Shown here one piece after another: positions 9,503-20,676 of a stretch of 59,892 nt of DNA. The stretch comes from Tannerella sp. Its GTDB lineage: Bacteria > Bacteroidota > Bacteroidia > Bacteroidales > Tannerellaceae. The stretch spans positions 1 to 59,892 of the forward strand of contig JAISUX010000052.1 of NCBI GenBank assembly GCA_031271805.1. Direction: 5' to 3'. How positions within the stretch are numbered: the stretch's first letter is position 1; every line of letters begins with the position of its first letter. The notes under the pieces are model-generated. The model searched no databases. It saw only the letters and a list, made by a program, of their open reading frames with translations, and was not told the origin of the DNA. The translations under genes were made by a program, and so were the position numbers.

Positions 9503-10960
9503 ATGAACAATGGCATAAGAAAACAAACTATGGATAAAGTGTTTTTATACTTTGCTTTTATCTGTTTGCCGGCGGTGATATACTCCCAGGAGATGAGTTG
9601 TCGCTACGGTTTTGGTTATGAGATCAGCAACGACAGGAACTGGGGCAAGGACAAGCCCGTCATCACGAGCATCTATCCCAATTCTCCCGCCGAACGCGCC
9701 GGCATAAAGCCTTTCGACATTATTGAGGCCGTCGAAGGCGTGCCGATAACGGAAGATGTCCTCGACGACATCTATCTTTTCCTCAACCCTCAAGGCAAGG
9801 AAATCGTCGAATTGACCGTCAAGAACTTCTCCGACGACGCTAAGAAGATAAAAGTCAAGAAAGAATGTCGCTCAGCAACGTCCCTCTCCGAAGAGCAGTT
9901 GGCAACCGCTTTCGGCATGTACGCCGTCGAATACACCCAGGAACGGCTCTTCTCATGCCCATTAGTAACATCGCAAACTAAGGATTCCGTCGATTTTTCG
10001 AGATTCAAATCCTTTGCTTTTTTCGGAGAAAACGATAGCTTACCGGCTCTTGCAATGAAAATTAACAATCTGATTAAAAAGGCATTAACCGAGAGAGGCT
10101 TGAAATACGACCCTGTCGAACCCGATTTACTTGTCATGATTTACTATTCGTTCAACAAAAACCCCAACTACAAGCCTAAACCTCAGAGAAAATCGGACAA
10201 CACGGCTGAAAAATCTACGGATTATATTTTTCGTTATGACATGTCGCTCGACCGTATGGTCAAACTGCCGTTCTTGCCGCCCGGCACAGTCGAAACCGAG
10301 GCCGAATACATTCTGAAACTGGGTTTCCGCCTCGAAGATCGCATATTATCGAAAGGGCGCATCATTTGGGAATGTGAAGCGAACGAGTTAATGAACGAAC
10401 CATTCTCGCTCGAACATTTTGCCTCCGTGCACATCCCGCTGATGACGATGCAATTTCCTTACCTGAAATACGGACGGAATGTCCAATACCGCCTGTCAAA
10501 AAAGAAATACAACTACACAGGCATCAACTACGATATCGAAAACATCGCAAGGGTAGCGTCGGTTGACCCGAACTCGCCGGCCGCCAAGGCCGGAATCATG
10601 CCAGGAGATATTGTCGATGCAGTCGAGAACAAACGCATGTTGCCGTCGCAAAAACTATCGTCGGCATATCGACAATTTCTTGTGAATACGTTAAAGTTGC
10701 GCAACGACAGCACACGCTTTGTCGATGCCAACGGCTTTCGCGACTGTATGTACTGGGATACAAAAAAATATCCCAAAGTGACAAAAGAATTTAATAAAAA
10801 GGATAACCGCACGGTCTTTTCATATCTTTTTTACTATGCCCCCTTCATCAATCCGTCGGGTAATAATACCTGTTCGTTCAAAATCACAAGAAACGATGAA
10901 AAAATTGAGTTTGTTTTACGCCCCGAAATACGTTCGGAAGCAACTATTGTCGTCGAATAA
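9503..10960 (+). CDS. Exported PDZ-domain protein with central DUF4136-like region
   Basis: Secreted or envelope protein of 485 aa, or 476 aa from the internal ATG at 9530. That later start gives a cleaner signal peptide (MDKVFLYFAFICLPAVIYSQ). Two PDZ-like modules flank the protein: residues 35-115 (SIYPNSPAERAGIKPFDIIE) and about 345-400 (SVDPNSPAAKAGIMPGDIVD). Between them lies a DUF4136-like segment (VDFSRFKSFAFFGEN, then LLVMIYYSFN). No protease catalytic triad is visible, so this is probably a binding or scaffold protein rather than a Deg-type protease. It is followed 12 bp later by mutS2. Confidence 0.8.
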   Translation: MNNGIRKQTMDKVFLYFAFICLPAVIYSQEMSCRYGFGYEISNDRNWGKDKPVITSIYPNSPAERAGIKPFDIIEAVEGVPITEDVLDDIYLFLNPQGKEIVELTVKNFSDDAKKIKVKKECRSATSLSEEQLATAFGMYAVEYTQERLFSCPLVTSQTKDSVDFSRFKSFAFFGENDSLPALAMKINNLIKKALTERGLKYDPVEPDLLVMIYYSFNKNPNYKPKPQRKSDNTAEKSTDYIFRYDMSLDRMVKLPFLPPGTVETEAEYILKLGFRLEDRILSKGRIIWECEANELMNEPFSLEHFASVHIPLMTMQFPYLKYGRNVQYRLSKKKYNYTGINYDIENIARVASVDPNSPAAKAGIMPGDIVDAVENKRMLPSQKLSSAYRQFLVNTLKLRNDSTRFVDANGFRDCMYWDTKKYPKVTKEFNKKDNRTVFSYLFYYAPFINPSGNNTCSFKITRNDEKIEFVLRPEIRSEATIVVE

Positions 10961-10972
10961 TTTTTATTAAAA

Positions 10973-13462
10973 GTGATATATCCCGATAATTTCGAACAGA
11001 AGACAGAATTTGACCGAATACGTCAACTTATTGACAATAAATGTATTAGCGAGCTTGGCAAGGAACTCGTGAGTGAGATGGGATTTTCGAACGATATATC
11101 ACTTATTGTCAGGAAATTAGAGCACACCGATGAATTTATGCGTATTTTGCGTGATGGCGAGGCTTTTCCAGGCGACTATTTCATCGACATGCGTTATTCA
11201 TTGAAGCGCATCCGACCTGAAGGAACTTTTCTCGAAGAACGTGAGTTTTTCGACATAAAGCGCTCATTACAAACAATTTACGATATAGTAATTTTTTTTC
11301 GTAACGATAAGGAAGACGACACAATAAAATATCCCGCCCTCGCCGAGTTGGCTGGCGACGTCCCTGTTTTCCCAAAACTAATCGGCGAAATAGATGCTGT
11401 CATAGACAAGTACGGACGCATGAAAGACAACGCTTCGGCGGAATTGATGCGTATCAGGCGCGAAATTGCTGCGACGACGAGCAATATCTCGCGCAACCTC
11501 CAAGCTATCCTGCGCTCCGCACAAGCCGAAGGTTTGGTCGAGAAAGACGTTGCGCCAACCATGCGCGACGGACGGCTTGTGATACCCGTAGCCCCCGCTT
11601 TCAAGCGCAAAATCAAAGGCATCGTCCACGACGAATCGGCGACCGGCAAGACCGTTTTCATCGAACCCGAAAGCGTCGTCGAGGCCAACAACCGCATCCG
11701 CGAACTCGAAAGCGAGGAAAGGCGTGAAATTGTGCGCATCCTGACAATTCTTACCGATACGTTCAGACCTGTCGTACCCGACATTTTACAATCCTATTCC
11801 TTTCTCGCCGAGATAGATTTCATCCGAGCGAAAGCGCTTTTCTCTTTGGAAATTAATGCGTTGAAGCCGGATATCACAAATAAACCGCTTATTACCTGGG
11901 ATATAGCCGTACATCCTTTACTTTTTCTATCACTAAAAAAGCATGATAAAAAAGTTGTTCCCTTGGACATCGAGCTATCTGCCGAGAAGCGAATAATCAT
12001 CATTTCCGGCCCTAATGCAGGCGGCAAATCGGTATGCCTTAAGACAGTAGGACTGCTGCAATACATGCTGCAATGCGGGTTGCCTATACCTGTCGGCGAA
12101 CGCTCGCGTACAGGAATTTTCGACGATATATTTATCGACATCGGTGATGAGCAAAGCATCGAAAACGAATTAAGCACCTACAGTTCCCACCTTACGAACA
12201 TGAAATTTTTCGTTCGGAATTGTAATGAACGTTCGCTCTTCCTCATTGATGAGTTTGGATCCGGAACAGAGCCGGTTATCGGCGGCGCTTTTGCCGAAGC
12301 CCTGCTCGAACGTTTCAACCGCAAGAAGAGCTTCGGCATTGTCACGACACACTACCGCAACCTTAAACAATACGCCGAAGACCACGAGGGAGTAGTCAAC
12401 GGCGCAATGCTATACGACCGCCACCTTATGCAGCCGCTGTTCCGCCTCTCTGTAGGTAACCCCGGCAGCTCATTCGCCATAGAAATAGCCCGCAAAATCG
12501 GCCTTCCGGAAGAGGTCATCGCCGACGCTTCTGCGAAAGTCGGCAATGACTATATCGAAATGGACAAATACCTCCAGGATATCGTCCGCGACAAGCGGTA
12601 TTGGGAGACAAAACGCCAAAACATACGGCTTCAGGAAAAGAAACTTGAGGACGTTATCGCCAAGTATGAAACGAATCTTGAGGCAATCGACCGTCAGCGC
12701 AAGGAAATTATAAGCGAAGCCAAAGCCGAAGCCCGGAACATCCTATCCGAAGCCAACGCCAAAATCGAAAACACTATCCGCGAAATTAAGGAAGCGCAAG
12801 CCGAAAAAGAACGCACACGCACTGCTCGCCGCGAATTGGAATCTTTTAAAACGGCCGTCGCTTCGGAGAAATCCAACGATGACGACGATAAGATAACGCT
12901 GAAAATCAATCGTTTACGCGAGCGTCAGGAACGCAAAAAGCAGAAAACGCGCAAACCGGCCGAGGCCAAACAAACACCGCAACCAAGCCCGCCGACATTC
13001 GCAGTCGGCGATGCCGTCAGAATCAAAGACAGGAATGCCGACGGCACAATACTTGAAATCAAAGACGGCCAGGCGATGGTTGCCTTTGGCATGCTGAAAA
13101 GTTTTGTCAGCCTCGACAAACTCGAAAAATCCACCCGGACAAAACCCAAAAACGACACGCGCAGCAGTACTTTCATCAGCGATCAAACAGCCAACGCAAT
13201 ACGCGAGCGCCGCCTCAATTTCAAGCACGAGATAGACGTCCGCGGAATGAGGGGCGACGAAGCCTTGCAAGCCGTGACATACTTCCTCGACGACGCCCTG
13301 CTGGCCAATGTCTCGACGGTACGCATCCTGCACGGCACCGGCACCGGCATCCTACGCGAACTGATACGCAAATATCTCGCCACCGTACCCATCGTCACCG
13401 GTTATCACGACGAACATGTTCAACTCGGCGGCGCCGGAATTACCGTCGTCGAATTGGAATAA
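10973..13462 (+). CDS. mutS2: MutS2 family DNA-binding ATPase / endonuclease
   Basis: Protein of 829 aa with a GTG start; the N-terminus MIYPDNFEQKTEFDRIRQL matches the family. The ATPase core has Walker A SGPNAGGKS and Walker B FLIDEFGSGTEP. A long coiled coil follows (about residues 520-650). The C-terminal Smr nuclease domain has IDVRGMRGDEAL and RILHGTGTGILRE. MutS2 acts in suppression of recombination or ribosome-collision rescue, not in mismatch repair. It was probably co-transcribed with the PDZ gene. Confidence 0.95.
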   Translation: MIYPDNFEQKTEFDRIRQLIDNKCISELGKELVSEMGFSNDISLIVRKLEHTDEFMRILRDGEAFPGDYFIDMRYSLKRIRPEGTFLEEREFFDIKRSLQTIYDIVIFFRNDKEDDTIKYPALAELAGDVPVFPKLIGEIDAVIDKYGRMKDNASAELMRIRREIAATTSNISRNLQAILRSAQAEGLVEKDVAPTMRDGRLVIPVAPAFKRKIKGIVHDESATGKTVFIEPESVVEANNRIRELESEERREIVRILTILTDTFRPVVPDILQSYSFLAEIDFIRAKALFSLEINALKPDITNKPLITWDIAVHPLLFLSLKKHDKKVVPLDIELSAEKRIIIISGPNAGGKSVCLKTVGLLQYMLQCGLPIPVGERSRTGIFDDIFIDIGDEQSIENELSTYSSHLTNMKFFVRNCNERSLFLIDEFGSGTEPVIGGAFAEALLERFNRKKSFGIVTTHYRNLKQYAEDHEGVVNGAMLYDRHLMQPLFRLSVGNPGSSFAIEIARKIGLPEEVIADASAKVGNDYIEMDKYLQDIVRDKRYWETKRQNIRLQEKKLEDVIAKYETNLEAIDRQRKEIISEAKAEARNILSEANAKIENTIREIKEAQAEKERTRTARRELESFKTAVASEKSNDDDDKITLKINRLRERQERKKQKTRKPAEAKQTPQPSPPTFAVGDAVRIKDRNADGTILEIKDGQAMVAFGMLKSFVSLDKLEKSTRTKPKNDTRSSTFISDQTANAIRERRLNFKHEIDVRGMRGDEALQAVTYFLDDALLANVSTVRILHGTGTGILRELIRKYLATVPIVTGYHDEHVQLGGAGITVVELE

Positions 13463-13571
13463 ATCAAACCGCCTCTTATAAAAAATGTAAATTCAAGCGC
13501 ATAATATCGACGCCGAATGTTAAAATCGCACCTTTTTTCAACATGCCTACTTAAAATTCAAAAATTTTATG

Positions 13572-13579
13572 TAAGTTTG
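13572..13579 (+). promoter_or_regulatory. Promoter -7 box of the glycogen operon
   Basis: TAAGTTTG matches TAnnTTTG, 29 bp before the glycogen synthase ATG. The 130-bp gap after mutS2 supports an independent promoter. A -33 box is not obvious. Confidence 0.5.
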
Positions 13580-13608
13580 CAGCTCAATTTAATTAATTGA
13601 AAGAAATA

Positions 13609-15243
13609 ATGATTACGCCTGAATATATTTTTGAAAGCAGTTGGGAAGTGTGTAATAAGGTTGGCGGAATCTACACGGTTTTGTCGTCTAAAGCACAAAC
13701 CCTGACGCTAAGGCATAAGGATAAGGTTATCTTTGTCGGGCCGGATCTCGGTAACAATCCCGACGATTTTGAAGAAGACTTTACGCTATTCGCCGATTGG
13801 AAGATGCTCCTGCCAACGAATCTGAAGGTGAGGACAGGGCGATGGCTTGTGCCCGGGCGGCCGGTCGTAATGCTTATTGCCTACAAAACCTTTTCGGATA
13901 AGAGGGATTCTCTTTATTATGATATGTGGAAGGACTTCGGCGTCGATTCGTCGAGGGCTTACGGCGACTACGACGAGTCTTGTATCTTCGCTTATTCGGT
14001 AGGACTGACTATCGAAAATTTCTATAATTTCTACGAACTCGGCAACAAAAATGTTGTGGCTCTGTTCAACGAGTGGATGCTGTGCATGGGCGCGTTATAT
14101 CTTCAAAAACACGTGCCCGCGATTGCGACAGTCTTCACTACTCACGCAACCACTATCGGACGCTCTATCGCCGGCAATAACAAACCTCTCTACGGCCAGC
14201 TTCCGGCATACAACGGAGACCAGATGGCCAAGGAACTGAACGTCGAAGCCAAGCACTCGCTCGAAAAGCAGACGGCGAGGGCTGTTGACTGTTTCACGAC
14301 GGTCAGCGAAATCACCGCGATAGAATGTAAGCAGTTGCTTGACAAAGCGCCGGATATTGTAACGCCCAACGGCTTTGAGGACGGTTTCGTGCCGCAGAAC
14401 GGCGACTATCCCGTAAAACGCGAAGAAGCACGCAAAACGCTGATGAACGTAGTTACGAAACTGACCGGAAAACCCGTTGCGAACGATGCTTTCTTCATTG
14501 CAACAAGCGGTCGCTATGAGTATCGCAACAAAGGGATAGACGTCTTCATAGACACAATAAATAAATTGAGGAAGAACTCCGGTTTAAAGCGCGAAATAGT
14601 CGCTTTTATCATGGTTCCGGCATGGGTCTATGCCGCTCGCGCCGACTTGAAATATGTGCTCGAAAACAACATTGACCAGGGCAAACCGCTACAGACGCCT
14701 TTTATCACTCATTGGCTTCACAATACAAGTGAGGATAAAGTGCTGAACTTCATACTCTCGTCGGGATTCACCAACGAATCGCCTGATAATGTGCGCATTG
14801 TCTTCGTACCGTGCTATCTCGATTATCATGACCAAATCTTAAACCGTTCGTACTATGACCTGCTTATCGGCATGGATACAACGGTCTTTGCGTCATACTA
14901 CGAGCCGTGGGGCTACACCCCTATGGAAAGCATTGCTTTCGGGATACCGACTATCACGACCGACCTTGCAGGGTTCGGGTTGTGGGTGAAGTCGATTGTT
15001 TCGGGTGGCAATATAGAGGAAGGCGTCGCTGTGACACACCGCTCCGAAGACAACTATTTCGAGGTCGTGGACAGCATTTCCCGACACATCGAAACGCTTA
15101 TGAACGCCGACGGCCGGGAAGAAATCAGGAAACGATGCTTCGCCATCGCCCGCCGCGCCGGATGGGATGAGTTCATCAAATATTACTACGCGGCATTCGA
15201 CTGCGCGTTCTTCAACGCAAAAAAACGAAAAAAACAGGTTTAA
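13609..15243 (+). CDS. Glycogen synthase, GT3 (eukaryotic-like) family
   Basis: Glycosyltransferase of 544 aa that extends alpha-1,4-glucan. It is of the GT3 type typical of Bacteroidetes, not the GlgA (GT5) type. Diagnostic stretches are [20 protein letters not shown] near the N-terminus, [15 protein letters not shown] and the C-terminal [19 protein letters not shown] with the donor-binding glutamate. An in-frame TTG four codons upstream (13597) is less likely than the ATG used. The gene is 16 bp upstream of the glycogen phosphorylase gene, so synthesis and breakdown are encoded in one operon. No branching or debranching enzyme is in the window. Confidence 0.93.
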   Translation: MITPEYIFESSWEVCNKVGGIYTVLSSKAQTLTLRHKDKVIFVGPDLGNNPDDFEEDFTLFADWKMLLPTNLKVRTGRWLVPGRPVVMLIAYKTFSDKRDSLYYDMWKDFGVDSSRAYGDYDESCIFAYSVGLTIENFYNFYELGNKNVVALFNEWMLCMGALYLQKHVPAIATVFTTHATTIGRSIAGNNKPLYGQLPAYNGDQMAKELNVEAKHSLEKQTARAVDCFTTVSEITAIECKQLLDKAPDIVTPNGFEDGFVPQNGDYPVKREEARKTLMNVVTKLTGKPVANDAFFIATSGRYEYRNKGIDVFIDTINKLRKNSGLKREIVAFIMVPAWVYAARADLKYVLENNIDQGKPLQTPFITHWLHNTSEDKVLNFILSSGFTNESPDNVRIVFVPCYLDYHDQILNRSYYDLLIGMDTTVFASYYEPWGYTPMESIAFGIPTITTDLAGFGLWVKSIVSGGNIEEGVAVTHRSEDNYFEVVDSISRHIETLMNADGREEIRKRCFAIARRAGWDEFIKYYYAAFDCAFFNAKKRKKQV

Positions 15244-15259
15244 TATAAATTTTAAGGAA

Positions 15260-17827
15260 ATGAAAGTACCTTTTAGCAACTCAAACGAACAGATATGGAA
15301 AGACGTGTATTCCTATTCTAAATTGCCTTCACAATTAGGATTACTCAATGATATCGCGACCAACTTGTGGTGGGTTTGGCACCACGAAGGCGCAAAACTA
15401 TTCGGCGAACTATCCCCTAAACTGTGGAAGACGACCGAGGGCAACCCCGTAGCCCTGCTTCGTCTTCTATCAAGCAAGCGCATCAAGGAAATTCTCGCCG
15501 ATAAAGAGCTGATGCTCAAGATAGTATATGTCCATGAACTATTTAAGGCATATATTAATGTAAAACCGGATCATACTAAGCCGTCAATCGCCTATTTCAG
15601 TATGGAATACGGTCTGACAAATATCCTGAAGATATATTCTGGCGGCCTCGGAATCCTTGCAGGCGACTATCTCAAAGAGGCGAGCGACTGCAATATCGAC
15701 CTTACAGCCGTCGGATTCCTCTATCGCTACGGATATTTCACACAGTCGCTCTCGATGGAAGGACAGCAGATAGCCAACTACGAAGCGCAGGACTTCACGG
15801 CGCTGCCGTTGACGCAGGTCACGACCTCCGACGGCGCACCGATGGTTCTCTCCGTCCCTTTCCACGACCGCACGGTTTACACTCACGTATGGAAAGTCAG
15901 TGTCGGCCGCATCGCCCTATACCTCATGGACACCGACATACCGGAAAACAGCGAATGGGACCGCTCAATCACCCACCAACTTTATGGCGGCGACTGGGAA
16001 AACCGCATGAAACAGGAATATCTGCTCGGCATCGGCGGCATACTGCTACTCAACAAATTAGGCATCAAGAAGCAAGTTTATCACTGCAACGAAGGGCACG
16101 CCGCACTTATCAACGCCCAGCGCATAGCCGACTACATCGCTAACGATCACCTTGATTTCAACGAAGCCCTCGAAGTGGTGCGCGCCTCGTCGCTTTACAC
16201 CGTTCATACGCCCGTTCCTGCCGGTCATGACTATTTCGACGAAGGACTTTTCGGCAAATACATGGGACATTTCTCGTCCAAACTCGGCATCACATGGCAA
16301 GAATTTATGGATATGGGACGCACTACGCCCGGCAGCAGCGAGAAGTTCTGCATGAGCACCTTCGCCCTCAACACCTGCCAGGAAGCCAACGGCGTGAGCT
16401 TGATCCACGGCAACGTCTCGCGCTCGATGTTCGCCCCGCTTTGGAAAAGCTACTTCCCGGAAGAGCTGCACGTCGGCTATGTAACAAACGGCGTTCACAT
16501 GCCAACGTGGATGGCTACCGAATGGAAAAAATACTGCTTCGAGAAGTTCGACCCGGAATTTATAGGCGACCAATCCAACAAGCAGATATGGGAAAAGATT
16601 CAAAACGTCCCTGATTCGGAAATATGGGATATTCGCAAAGCGTTGAAATTCAAGCTAATAGAATATATTAAGACGCAATACACCGAGAACTGGCTCAAAA
16701 ACCAGGGCGATCCGTCAAAGGTAGTCACTATCCTCGACCGCATCAATCCTAACGCATTGCTTTTCGGTTTCGGACGACGATTTGCGACTTACAAACGCGC
16801 CCACCTGCTATTCACCGACTTGGAGCGCCTCAAGGCCATTGTCAACAACGAAAAGTACCCTGTCCAGTTTGTATTCACCGGCAAGGCGCATCCTGCCGAC
16901 GGCGGCGGCCAGGGACTTATCAAGCACATAGTCGAGATATCACGCCGTCCCGAATTTCTCGGCAAAATCATTTTCCTCGAAAACTATGACATGCGCCTCG
17001 CCCGCCGCTTGATTTCAGGCGTCGATGTGTGGATAAACACCCCTACCCGCCCCCTCGAAGCGTCGGGTACATCGGGAGAGAAAGCCGAAATGAACGGCGT
17101 GCTGAACCTGTCGGTGCTCGACGGCTGGTGGTACGAAGGCTACCGCCAGAACGCCGGTTGGGCGCTGACCGAAAAACGCACCTATGACAACCAGCAGTAT
17201 CAAGACCAACTTGATGCAGCCACGATTTATCACCTGCTCGAAGACGAAATCATCCCGCTTTACTTCGCAAAAAATACGAAAGGATTTTCTCCGGAATGGG
17301 TGCAATACATCAAAAACTCCATGTCGCAAATCGCACCCGATTACACGATGAAGCGCATGTTGGACGACTATTTCGCGCGTTTCTACAACAAACTTGCTAC
17401 CCGCTCAGCGTCGCTGACCAAAAACAAGTTCGCCGAAGCTCGTAAAATCGCCGATTGGAAGAAGGAAGTGGCGGCACATTGGGATTCATTCACCGTCGAA
17501 TCGTTCAATTACAACGCCAAGTCATCATATCAGCCGACCGTCGGCGACGACTACGTAATCGAGATAGTCATCAATCGCAACGACCTGCAGGCGATGCTCG
17601 GCATCGACATGGTTTGCGCTCGTGAAAACCCTGACAATCACCAGCTTGAATTTATATCATCCGACCCGTTCGTCCTGAAAAAAGAAGAAGGATCGCGGTT
17701 ATATTTCGAGCTAAAACGCACAACCGCCGAATACGGCCACCTGAAAATAGGCTACCGCGTATATCCCAGCAACCCGTTACTGCCACACCGTATGGACTTT
17801 GCATACGTGCGCTGGATACAGTGGTAA
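15260..17827 (+). CDS. glgP: Alpha-glucan (glycogen) phosphorylase, GT35
   Basis: PLP-dependent phosphorylase of 855 aa that releases glucose-1-phosphate from glycogen. An N-terminal DUF3417-like domain (about residues 15-120) precedes the catalytic part ([20 protein letters not shown]). The PLP-lysine motif [19 protein letters not shown] is intact, as in the TIGR02094 subfamily. The frame is open upstream to 15167 inside the synthase gene, but ATG 15260 is preceded by an AAGGAA ribosome-binding site and starts the conserved region. It ends 4 bp from the convergent oxidoreductase gene. Confidence 0.94.
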   Translation: MKVPFSNSNEQIWKDVYSYSKLPSQLGLLNDIATNLWWVWHHEGAKLFGELSPKLWKTTEGNPVALLRLLSSKRIKEILADKELMLKIVYVHELFKAYINVKPDHTKPSIAYFSMEYGLTNILKIYSGGLGILAGDYLKEASDCNIDLTAVGFLYRYGYFTQSLSMEGQQIANYEAQDFTALPLTQVTTSDGAPMVLSVPFHDRTVYTHVWKVSVGRIALYLMDTDIPENSEWDRSITHQLYGGDWENRMKQEYLLGIGGILLLNKLGIKKQVYHCNEGHAALINAQRIADYIANDHLDFNEALEVVRASSLYTVHTPVPAGHDYFDEGLFGKYMGHFSSKLGITWQEFMDMGRTTPGSSEKFCMSTFALNTCQEANGVSLIHGNVSRSMFAPLWKSYFPEELHVGYVTNGVHMPTWMATEWKKYCFEKFDPEFIGDQSNKQIWEKIQNVPDSEIWDIRKALKFKLIEYIKTQYTENWLKNQGDPSKVVTILDRINPNALLFGFGRRFATYKRAHLLFTDLERLKAIVNNEKYPVQFVFTGKAHPADGGGQGLIKHIVEISRRPEFLGKIIFLENYDMRLARRLISGVDVWINTPTRPLEASGTSGEKAEMNGVLNLSVLDGWWYEGYRQNAGWALTEKRTYDNQQYQDQLDAATIYHLLEDEIIPLYFAKNTKGFSPEWVQYIKNSMSQIAPDYTMKRMLDDYFARFYNKLATRSASLTKNKFAEARKIADWKKEVAAHWDSFTVESFNYNAKSSYQPTVGDDYVIEIVINRNDLQAMLGIDMVCARENPDNHQLEFISSDPFVLKKEEGSRLYFELKRTTAEYGHLKIGYRVYPSNPLLPHRMDFAYVRWIQW

Positions 17828-17831
17828 TCCA

Positions 17832-19190
17832 CTATTGCTTTCCTTTTGCCATCTCCAAAGCCTGCGTCGTAACGTAGTATTTGGCGAGCATATTGGGAAC
17901 TTCCCAGGCAGGAATAGAACCATCCTTAAGGTACTTAAGGAAGTTTTCCGTGACCTGGCCGAAATGGGCTTCGTGACCATTGCGGTATTTTGCGGGGACA
18001 ATGATTTGCCACTTTCCGTCAGCAATCTTTTTCGGCTCAATACCGGGATATTTAGCTGATACAGAGGATATTGCAGCAGACAAATCCGCCTCGAATCCGT
18101 CGGCTGCAGATTCGATATAGAGTTCCGGTTGATAGTTCTGAGCCGCCCCCTGCTCAATTATCAGGTTCGCACGGCTGCCTCGCATCACCGAATAATGCGT
18201 ATCGCCGCCGCCTTCAGGATATGTATAATTCCAAATAACTGATACTTTGGCATTTACATCACGAATCTTATAGAAGATATTGCCGTTGGAGTAAACACGC
18301 AGAGTGTCGTCAACCACATCTTTCTTTAAATAATCCGGATATTCGGCGAGACCGGTAACTTCCTTAAACTGTGTCGGCGAAATAGATGTCGTCCAGCGAT
18401 TGGCGTCAATAATCTCGATATCTTTCTTATAATCAATGATTTGTTCCGGAAAACATTCCCATTGGACAAGATCGACGAGGTGGGTAGTCACATCTACCAA
18501 TCCTTCGCCTTGCTGGTTGACGTCAAAAAACCATGCCGGGCGAATCAGCGGGTTGCCCGACACAACCTTAAAGAAATGATGGACGCTCTCCTTGACTATA
18601 CCCGGATCTTCGGGCGTACCGGCTAATTGCTTGCCGAAGACCGACTCAATCCTCGAAAACTCCTTCTGCAGGATAGTAGTTATTTCGAAGCGCTCAGTCA
18701 TAATATCGTATAGCAGGAGGCCATTCTTCGAGGCTATATCGAAACATTGCTTCAAGGTCTCGAATCCATCGCTGTTAATAGCCATCGGCTTATCGGCAAG
18801 CACATTGATACCACCAAGAAGCGTCCGGCGGATATACTCGGTTTTCTTGCCGTTATTGCCGGATGTAACCATCACATTGCCTTTCTTATCACGTAGCATA
18901 ACCTCTAAGAAATCAGGCTTGGCATATACGATCTCTTCCCATTTTGTGGGATTATCGGCGCGTGTGTTATAAGCCTCGATTTTCTTGAGATGCTCATCCA
19001 GATCCGCTCCTTCCGGTGCATATACATGGACTACGGGATTTACGTCGGGGTAAGACGTTTTCTGTACCAAAGCGGCATGAAAATGCCCCGGATCAAGGGT
19101 GATCAACTCTACCGGATATTTTTCCGTATCTTTCATTGTGCACGAATAACTAAGCAGTAAACCTGCCATTAATAAATAACTGTACTTCAT
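17832..19190 (-). CDS. Lipoprotein Gfo/Idh/MocA-type oxidoreductase
   Basis: Protein of 452 aa with a lipobox (LLLSYSC, Cys17), so it is probably membrane-anchored. A degenerate Rossmann-like N-terminal half contains VLADKPMAINSDGFETL, corresponding to the CEKP motif of the family. The C-terminal half resembles the putative oxidoreductase C-terminal domain common in Bacteroidetes (WFFDVNQQGEGLVDVTTHLVDLVQWE). Likely substrates are sugars or sugar derivatives, but none can be assigned. The classic GxGxxG is not clear near the N-terminus (TLDPGHFHAAL occupies that place), so cofactor use is uncertain. Confidence 0.8.
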   Translation of the reverse strand: MKYSYLLMAGLLLSYSCTMKDTEKYPVELITLDPGHFHAALVQKTSYPDVNPVVHVYAPEGADLDEHLKKIEAYNTRADNPTKWEEIVYAKPDFLEVMLRDKKGNVMVTSGNNGKKTEYIRRTLLGGINVLADKPMAINSDGFETLKQCFDIASKNGLLLYDIMTERFEITTILQKEFSRIESVFGKQLAGTPEDPGIVKESVHHFFKVVSGNPLIRPAWFFDVNQQGEGLVDVTTHLVDLVQWECFPEQIIDYKKDIEIIDANRWTTSISPTQFKEVTGLAEYPDYLKKDVVDDTLRVYSNGNIFYKIRDVNAKVSVIWNYTYPEGGGDTHYSVMRGSRANLIIEQGAAQNYQPELYIESAADGFEADLSAAISSVSAKYPGIEPKKIADGKWQIIVPAKYRNGHEAHFGQVTENFLKYLKDGSIPAWEVPNMLAKYYVTTQALEMAKGKQ

Positions 19191-19213
19191 AACTAATATA
19201 TTTTAAATGTCTA

Positions 19214-20548
19214 TTAAACAATCCCTTGCGCCATCATCGCCCGTGCCACTTTCATGAAGCCGGCTATGTTGGCGCCTTTGACATAGTTTACGTATGAGCC
19301 TTCGCGACCATGCTCAACACATTGACGGTGGATATCGCTCATTATCCGGTGGAGTTTACTATCCACTTCGTCGGGCGTCCATGAGATGTGCATAGCGTTT
19401 TGGGTCATTTCGAGGCCTGAGGTCGCTACGCCACCGGCATTGACGGCTTTACCCGGTGCAAAAAGGAACCTGTTCGCGATGAAATAGTCCACAGCATCGT
19501 CGGTACAACCCATGTTCGATATTTCGACGACGCACTTGACGCCATTGTCGAGAAGCGTCTTTGCGTCGGCGCCATCGAGTTCGTTCTGCGTAGCGCAAGG
19601 CAAGGCAATATCGACTTTTTGTTCCCACGGACGTTTGTCGGCGTAGAATGTCGAGTTTGGGAACTCGTCGGCGTACGGAGCGACTATATCTTCGCCCGAA
19701 GCGCGCAGTTCGAGCATATAGTCGATTTTTTTACCGGAGATGCCTTCCGGATCATAGACATAGCCGTCGGGACCGGAGATGGTCACTACTTTCGCACCGA
19801 GTTCGGTTGCTTTGATTGCCGCGCCCCAGGCGACGTTGCCGAAACCGGATAGGGCTATCGTCTTATCCTTGATGTCTATGCCGTGTTCACGAAGCATCTG
19901 ATTTACAAAGTATAATCCACCAAAACCAGTAGCCTCAGGGCGCAGGATAGAGCCGCCAAACTCAAGACCTTTGCCGGTAATCGTGCCCGTATGTTCGCGT
20001 GTAAGTTTCTTGTACATGCCGTAGAGATAGCCGAGTTCGCGACCTCCGACGCCTATGTCGCCGGCAGGCACATCGGTATCAGGGCCTAAATTATGCCATA
20101 ACTCGGTCATGAAGGCCTGGCAGAAACGCATTATCTCCGCATCGCTACGTCCGCGTATTGAGAAATCGCTGCCACCCTTGGCGCCTCCCATCGGCAATGT
20201 GGTCAGGGCATTTTTGAAGACCTGCTCGAAGCCGAGGAACTTCAAAATTGAGAGAGTCACGGAAGCGTGAAACCTCAAACCGCCCTTATACGGCCCGATA
20301 GCATTATTAAATTGTACACGATAACCGAGGTTGACATGCACCTCTCCCTTATCGTCAACCCAAGGGACACGGAACGAAATGATGCGATCCGGCTCGACTA
20401 AACGCTCTATTATCTTTGCTTTTTCAAACTCGGGATGCTCGTTGTAAACGCCTTCAATGCTTATCAGCACTTCCTTTACGGCCTGCATATATTCCTTCTC
20501 TCCGGGATGTCTTGCTTCTAAAGAAGCCAAAATTTGTTCAGTTTTCAT
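19214..20548 (-). CDS. gdhA: NADP-type glutamate dehydrogenase
   Basis: Hexameric-type enzyme of 444 aa that fixes ammonium onto 2-oxoglutarate. The substrate site is seen in GYRVQFNNAIGPYKGGLRFH, the catalytic lysine in LPMGGAKGGSDF and the dinucleotide fold in ALSGFGNVAWG. The open frame runs 33 codons further upstream to 20647, but MKTEQILASLEARHPGEKEY is the family N-terminus and gives the usual length of about 445 aa. It is divergent from the EF-G-like gene, with 128 bp between the two starts. Confidence 0.96.
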   Translation of the reverse strand: MKTEQILASLEARHPGEKEYMQAVKEVLISIEGVYNEHPEFEKAKIIERLVEPDRIISFRVPWVDDKGEVHVNLGYRVQFNNAIGPYKGGLRFHASVTLSILKFLGFEQVFKNALTTLPMGGAKGGSDFSIRGRSDAEIMRFCQAFMTELWHNLGPDTDVPAGDIGVGGRELGYLYGMYKKLTREHTGTITGKGLEFGGSILRPEATGFGGLYFVNQMLREHGIDIKDKTIALSGFGNVAWGAAIKATELGAKVVTISGPDGYVYDPEGISGKKIDYMLELRASGEDIVAPYADEFPNSTFYADKRPWEQKVDIALPCATQNELDGADAKTLLDNGVKCVVEISNMGCTDDAVDYFIANRFLFAPGKAVNAGGVATSGLEMTQNAMHISWTPDEVDSKLHRIMSDIHRQCVEHGREGSYVNYVKGANIAGFMKVARAMMAQGIV

Positions 20549-20568
20549 ATTATATAAAATAAAATTTG

Positions 20569-20576
20569 TATCTTTG
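20569..20576 (+). promoter_or_regulatory. Promoter -7 box of the EF-G paralogue
   Basis: TATCTTTG followed by C matches the -7 consensus and would give a 5' leader of about 95 nt. That is long for this genome and could hold translational control. No convincing -33 box is seen. Confidence 0.45.
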
Positions 20577-20676
20577 CGCTTCGTATTCAAACTGCGAAGG
20601 TACGGATTTTTTTTGAAATATAGAAATATTGAAATAAATAGATACATATATATTATTAATTTAAATTTGAAATGTC